Source of the DNA: an uncultured Clostridia bacterium
GTDB taxonomy: Bacteria > Bacillota > Clostridia > Christensenellales > Borkfalkiaceae
Reading direction: 5' to 3'
DNA length: 33,090 nt
NCBI GenBank assembly: GCA_944367415.1
Contig: CALVWN010000061.1
Span: 1 to 33,090, forward strand
Shown one piece after another: positions 30,552 through 33,090 of the stretch (its first letter is position 1; each line of letters starts with the position of its first letter). The translations under genes were made by a program, and so were the position numbers. Under the pieces are notes generated by a model. The model was not told the origin of the DNA and did no database searches. It saw only the letters and a list, made by a program, of their open reading frames with translations.

Positions 30552-30591
30552 TTGACAGATCGCGGAATGTGTGGTATAACTGTGGTATAAG
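30552..30591 (+). promoter_or_regulatory. Promoter with two tandem extended -10 boxes
   Basis: TTGACA (30552-30557), 17-bp spacer, TATAAC (30575-30580), then the same TGTGGTATAA again at 30581-30590 (first copy 30570-30579). Both boxes have the extended TGGTATAA form, so two overlapping starts 11 bp apart are possible. It drives the 51-residue gene at 30604. Confidence 0.75.
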
Positions 30592-30603
30592 GGGGTGATC
30601 CGG

Positions 30604-30759
30604 ATGAAAAAGGAAGGATCGGAACGCGTCGACCGCGACGCATTCAAGCGGGAAAAGGAACGCATGGCGCGCGAGCGCGAGGTCATCCGCGAGATGTCGG
30701 GCGAGTACGCCGAGGAGGAAAAGACGCCCGCCGCACGCGACGGGAAGAAAGAGGAATAA
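30604..30759 (+). CDS. Small highly charged protein, 51 residues
   Basis: A GGGGGTGAT ribosome site precedes the ATG at 30604. The product is almost all charged residues (Lys, Arg, Glu, Asp), helix-forming (FKREKERMAREREVIREMSGEYAEE), without hydrophobic core, so it is likely a coiled coil or disordered. It has its own promoter and lies upstream of another small gene. Function unknown; size is below common gene-finding limits. Confidence 0.6.
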   Translation: MKKEGSERVDRDAFKREKERMAREREVIREMSGEYAEEEKTPAARDGKKEE

Positions 30760-30801
30760 AGCCCGCTCCGCTGCACAAGCTGTGTGCAAGGGGGGAGCGG
30801 G

Positions 30802-30903
30802 ATGAAGCGAAAAGTGACGTATGCGCACAATCCGGACTATTGCATGATCCGGCCGGATGCTTCGGAGGAGGACGAGGACATCGTCTCCACGGGCAACAGC
30901 TGA
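30802..30903 (+). CDS. Small protein, 33 residues
   Basis: A GGGGGAG ribosome site sits before the ATG at 30802. The product is MKRKVTYAHNPDYCMIRPDA then an acidic SEEDEDIVSTGNS end. It is short but has an ideal ribosome site and follows the previous small gene by 42 bp, so they are probably cotranscribed. Family not recognised. Confidence 0.55.
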   Translation: MKRKVTYAHNPDYCMIRPDASEEDEDIVSTGNS

Positions 30904-30904
30904 A

Positions 30905-30938
30905 GGGCGCGCCCCCGCCTGTCGGCGGGGGCGCGCCC
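30905..30938. repeat. Strong GC hairpin without T-tract
   Basis: A 15-bp stem GGGCGCGCCCCCGCC / GGCGGGGGCGCGCCC with TGTC loop, just after the 33-residue gene. No T-run follows on either strand, so it is not a typical intrinsic terminator; it may still end the transcript or protect its 3' end. Confidence 0.7.
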
Positions 30939-30960
30939 GGATGCGTGCGCATGGGTACAT

Positions 30961-31653
30961 ATGGAGAATGAAAGAGGGATCACCGCGGGCGAGATCGCCC
31001 GTCTTTTGCGCCGGCGGATCGTCTGGATCCTCGCTGTCGCCGCGTTTGCCGCCGTCGCGGCGGCGCTGTTCACGTCGCTCGTCTACAACCGCGCGCGCAG
31101 GGAGTATTTTCTCACCTTCATCGTGGAATTTCCGCAGGAGGACACGCCCTTCCGCTACGAGACGCTCGTCTATGCGGACAACCTGGAGGGCGCCAAGGCG
31201 TCGGACGAGGCGTTCGCCGCCATCGACACCGAGCGCATGGCGGCAGACGAGGACATCCGCATCGCCCGCGCGGGCGAAGAGGATGCGCTGCCCTCCTACA
31301 CGGTCACGGTCTCCGGCAAGTATTTTGCGGACAGGGCGCAGGCGACGGCGTTTTTGCGCGCCGTGGTCGAGCGCGCCGTCTCGCTCGCCGGGCAGAGGGC
31401 GCGCGGCGATGGGCTGTTCGCCATCTTCCGGCTGCCGGGCATGGTGCGCATCTGCGGCGCGGAGACATACGTTTCGGGCGCGCGCGTGCTCTATCGGCAG
31501 AATACCGTCTCGGAGACGGAGAACGGCAGAAGCCCGTTTGCCGCCGCCGTTGCCGGATTCGTGCTGACGTTTCTCCTTGCGGGCGCCCTGTTCTGCGCGG
31601 CGGATTACTCCGCCGAGCGCAAAAAACAGCGCGACGGTACGTCCGAACCGTGA
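30961..31653 (+). CDS. Wzz-like two-TM protein (polysaccharide chain-length/co-polymerase fold)
   Basis: The 230-residue protein has an N-terminal membrane segment (about residues 22-42), an extracellular domain of about 150 residues and a C-terminal segment (about 191-214), the layout of Wzz/CapA-type polysaccharide co-polymerases. The N-terminal cytoplasmic part (ITAGEIARLLRRRIVWI) resembles the start of that family. The middle is divergent, so the assignment rests on topology. No polysaccharide genes are adjacent and no strong ribosome site is seen; the start could differ. Confidence 0.6.
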   Translation: MENERGITAGEIARLLRRRIVWILAVAAFAAVAAALFTSLVYNRARREYFLTFIVEFPQEDTPFRYETLVYADNLEGAKASDEAFAAIDTERMAADEDIRIARAGEEDALPSYTVTVSGKYFADRAQATAFLRAVVERAVSLAGQRARGDGLFAIFRLPGMVRICGAETYVSGARVLYRQNTVSETENGRSPFAAAVAGFVLTFLLAGALFCAADYSAERKKQRDGTSEP

Positions 31654-31673
31654 CATCCGAGACAGAAGACAGC

Positions 31674-31702
31674 AAAAGGCGCCCGCGAGGGGCGCCTTTT
31701 TT
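31674..31702. terminator. Bidirectional terminator between the Wzz-like gene and ychF
   Basis: An 11-bp stem AAAAGGCGCCC / GGGCGCCTTTT with T-runs on both sides, so it can end both convergent genes. Confidence 0.88.
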
Positions 31703-31710
31703 CGATCATG

Positions 31711-32811
31711 TCATACGTTGAAGCGGAAGAGTACCACGTCGCCGTCCTTCATGACGTAGTCCTTTCCCTCCGAGCGCACCTTTCCCTTCTCGCGTGCGCC
31801 CGCAAGGCCGCCGCACTCCAGCAGGGTCTGCCAGTCCACCACCTCGGCGCGGATGAAGCCCTTTTCAAAGTCGGTGTGGATCTTGCCCGCCGCCTGCGGC
31901 GCCCTGGTTCCCTTGACGATCGTCCATGCGCGCGTCTCCTTTTCGCCCGCGGTCAGGTAGGAGATGAGCCCCAGCAGCGAGTAGGATGCCTTGATAAGTT
32001 TGGAAAGGCCGCTCTCCTTCAGCCCGAAGTCCTCCAGGAACACGGCCTGATCCTCGGGGGACATCTGCGAGAGTTCCTCCTCCGTCTTGGCGCACACGAC
32101 GATGGTCTCCGCGCCGTGCTTTGCGGCATATTCTTTGACCTGTTTGACGAGGGGGATGTCCTCCTCACCCGCGCCCATGTCCTTTTCCGAGATGTTCGCG
32201 CAGTAGATGACGGGCTTTGCCGAGAGCAGGAACAGATTGTCCAGCATCTCCTTCTCCTCGTCCGTCACCTCGAGGGAATTGGCGGGCCGTTCCGCCTCGA
32301 GGTGCGCCATCAGCTTCTGCAGGAAGGCAAATTCCTCCGCAGCAGCCTTGTCCGCGCCGCCGCGTGCGGCATTTTTGATGCGGTCGATGCGCTTCTGCAC
32401 CGCCTCGATGTCGGCGAGGATGAGCTCCAGATTGATGGTCTCGATATCGCGGACGGGGTCGACGGAGTTTTCCACATGGGTGACGTTCTCGTCCTCAAAG
32501 CAGCGGACGACGTGTACGATGGCGTCCACCTCGCGGATGTGCGAGAGGAACTTGTTCCCCAGCCCTTCGCCGTGGCTGGCGCCCTTGACGAGGCCCGCGA
32601 TGTCCACAAATTCGATGACGGCGGGGGTGACCTTTTTGCTGTTGTAGAGTTTGGCGAGCTTGTCCAGCCGCTCGTCCGGAACGGCGACCACGCCGACATT
32701 GGGTTCGATGGTGCAGAAGGGGTAATTCGCGGCATCCGCTCCTGCATGGGTTATGGCGGTGAAGAGGGTGGATTTTCCGACATTTGGCAGTCCGACGACG
32801 CCGAGTTTCAT
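31711..32811 (-). CDS. ychF: YchF/OLA1-family P-loop ATPase
   Basis: The ATG at 32811 gives 366 residues, matching YchF (363 in E. coli); a longer frame from 32856 would add codons before the usual MKLGVVGLPNVGKST start. The G1 loop GLPNVGKST is intact, the G4 position NISE replaces the GTPase NKxD (ATP preference in this family), followed by a coiled coil and a C-terminal TGS domain (FIRAEVVDWQTLLECGGLAGAREKGKVRSEGKDYVMKDGDV region). It binds ribosomes and is linked to stress responses in other bacteria. GGAG precedes the start at about ten bases. Confidence 0.95.
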   Translation of the reverse strand: MKLGVVGLPNVGKSTLFTAITHAGADAANYPFCTIEPNVGVVAVPDERLDKLAKLYNSKKVTPAVIEFVDIAGLVKGASHGEGLGNKFLSHIREVDAIVHVVRCFEDENVTHVENSVDPVRDIETINLELILADIEAVQKRIDRIKNAARGGADKAAAEEFAFLQKLMAHLEAERPANSLEVTDEEKEMLDNLFLLSAKPVIYCANISEKDMGAGEEDIPLVKQVKEYAAKHGAETIVVCAKTEEELSQMSPEDQAVFLEDFGLKESGLSKLIKASYSLLGLISYLTAGEKETRAWTIVKGTRAPQAAGKIHTDFEKGFIRAEVVDWQTLLECGGLAGAREKGKVRSEGKDYVMKDGDVVLFRFNV

Positions 32812-32844
32812 ATTGCAATCGCTCCGTAGTTTGTTTTCCGTATT

Positions 32845-32873
32845 ATTATACCGCATTTCTTGTGTTCGCGCAA
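32845..32873 (-). promoter_or_regulatory. Promoter of ychF
   Basis: A perfect TATAAT (32845-32850) on the minus strand; the -35 at 17 bp is weak (TTGCGC, 32868-32873). Confidence 0.6.
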
Positions 32874-32882
32874 ATCATTCGT

Positions 32883-32911
32883 TTGCCATTTGCAAAATTT
32901 TGTGGTAAAAT
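32883..32911 (+). promoter_or_regulatory. Promoter of argS
   Basis: TTGCCA (32883-32888), 17-bp spacer, TAAAAT (32906-32911) with TGG just before it (extended -10). It is divergent from the ychF promoter. Confidence 0.75.
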
Positions 32912-32938
32912 TGTCGCAAAAACGAGAGCAGGTTTGCT

Positions 32939-33090
32939 ATGGATTACAGACGCTATATTGCAGAAAAGATCAACGTGGACGGGGTGAGTGCGGACGAGGT
33001 CGCCTCCCTTCTGAATGTGCCGCCCGATCCCGCCATGGGGGACTACGCGCTCCCCTGTTTCAGGTTTGCCAAGGCGCTCAGAAAGAGCCC
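32939..33090 (+). CDS. argS: Arginyl-tRNA synthetase, N-terminal part (runs off window)
   Basis: The visible 50 codons read MDYRRYIAEKINVDGVSADE, a PPDPAMGDYALPCFRFAKAL segment and then KS. This is the N-terminal additional domain of ArgS, where the MGDYALPCF...AK pattern is characteristic. The rest lies beyond the window. ArgS charges tRNA-Arg with arginine. A weak GCAGGT ribosome site precedes the ATG. Confidence 0.85.
   Translation, partial: MDYRRYIAEKINVDGVSADEVASLLNVPPDPAMGDYALPCFRFAKALRKS

Noticed and set aside
30905..30938. Hairpin after the 33-residue gene as a terminator
   Set aside because: The stem is strong but no T-tract follows on either strand, so it is reported only as a hairpin repeat.

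Overview
The window is GC-rich (roughly 60% by eye) and bacterial. It looks like a low-contamination piece of a Clostridia-type Firmicute chromosome, possibly a gut lineage such as Christensenellales, though I cannot place it firmly. The reasons are strong AGGAGG ribosome sites, many TTGACA-17-TATAAT promoters, a MalEFG/MsmK-style sugar importer, a SigB-type partner-switching operon, CotF-like coat proteins, a CdaR/PucR regulator, a DUF3343 protein and small Clostridia-style ORFs. No rRNA, tRNA or CRISPR array was seen.

Layout. Positions 1-3970 hold a terminator and a sugar-importer operon (lipoprotein binding protein plus two permeases) that lacks its own ATPase. Positions 3995-8761 (minus strand) hold a five-gene operon: an HHxxxDG acyltransferase/condensation-fold protein followed by two tandem, clearly paralogous ATPase-permease pairs. 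Positions 8762-12410 are a disturbed region: a 3' gene remnant with its terminator, a large helical-repeat protein that ends at a sharp drop in GC, an AT-rich membrane protein, a 45-bp palindrome like insertion-sequence ends, and an IS30-family transposase fragment. Positions 12413-14902 hold an unknown polytopic membrane protein and, divergently, a stand-alone MsmX/UgpC-type sugar-ABC ATPase that probably powers the importer at 148-3794. Positions 15031-18994 hold a putative manganese exporter with a 16-histidine loop, then hisC, a degenerate AraM-like (glycerol-1-phosphate dehydrogenase fold) protein and an AraL/NagD-like phosphatase.

Positions 19076-20845 are a tightly overlapped partner-switching operon: STAS antagonist, degenerate RsbW-like protein, SigB-type sigma factor, and an ATP-binding RsbW-like protein. 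Positions 20901-22930 (minus) hold a SIR2-family protein with Asn/Gln in place of the usual catalytic pair, a YwnB-like NAD(P)-binding protein and a YwnA-like Rrf2 regulator. Positions 23017-24786 (minus) encode a large membrane protein with a Pro/Ala/Gln linker. Divergent from it are a CdaR-type regulator and an S41 PDZ protease. Then come two small unknown proteins, a class V aminotransferase divergent from a DUF3343 sulfur/selenium-carrier-like protein, endonuclease III, two coat-type ferritin-like proteins, two very small proteins, a Wzz-like two-TM protein, the YchF ATPase and the 5' end of argS.

Regulation visible in the sequence: at least two genes (the Rrf2 regulator and nth) have consensus promoters whose start codon sits at the expected transcription start, so leaderless mRNAs are likely. 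Convergent genes share bidirectional hairpin terminators, and one coat gene has its ribosome site inside a terminator-like hairpin. Most adjacent genes overlap by ATGA, so translational coupling is common here.
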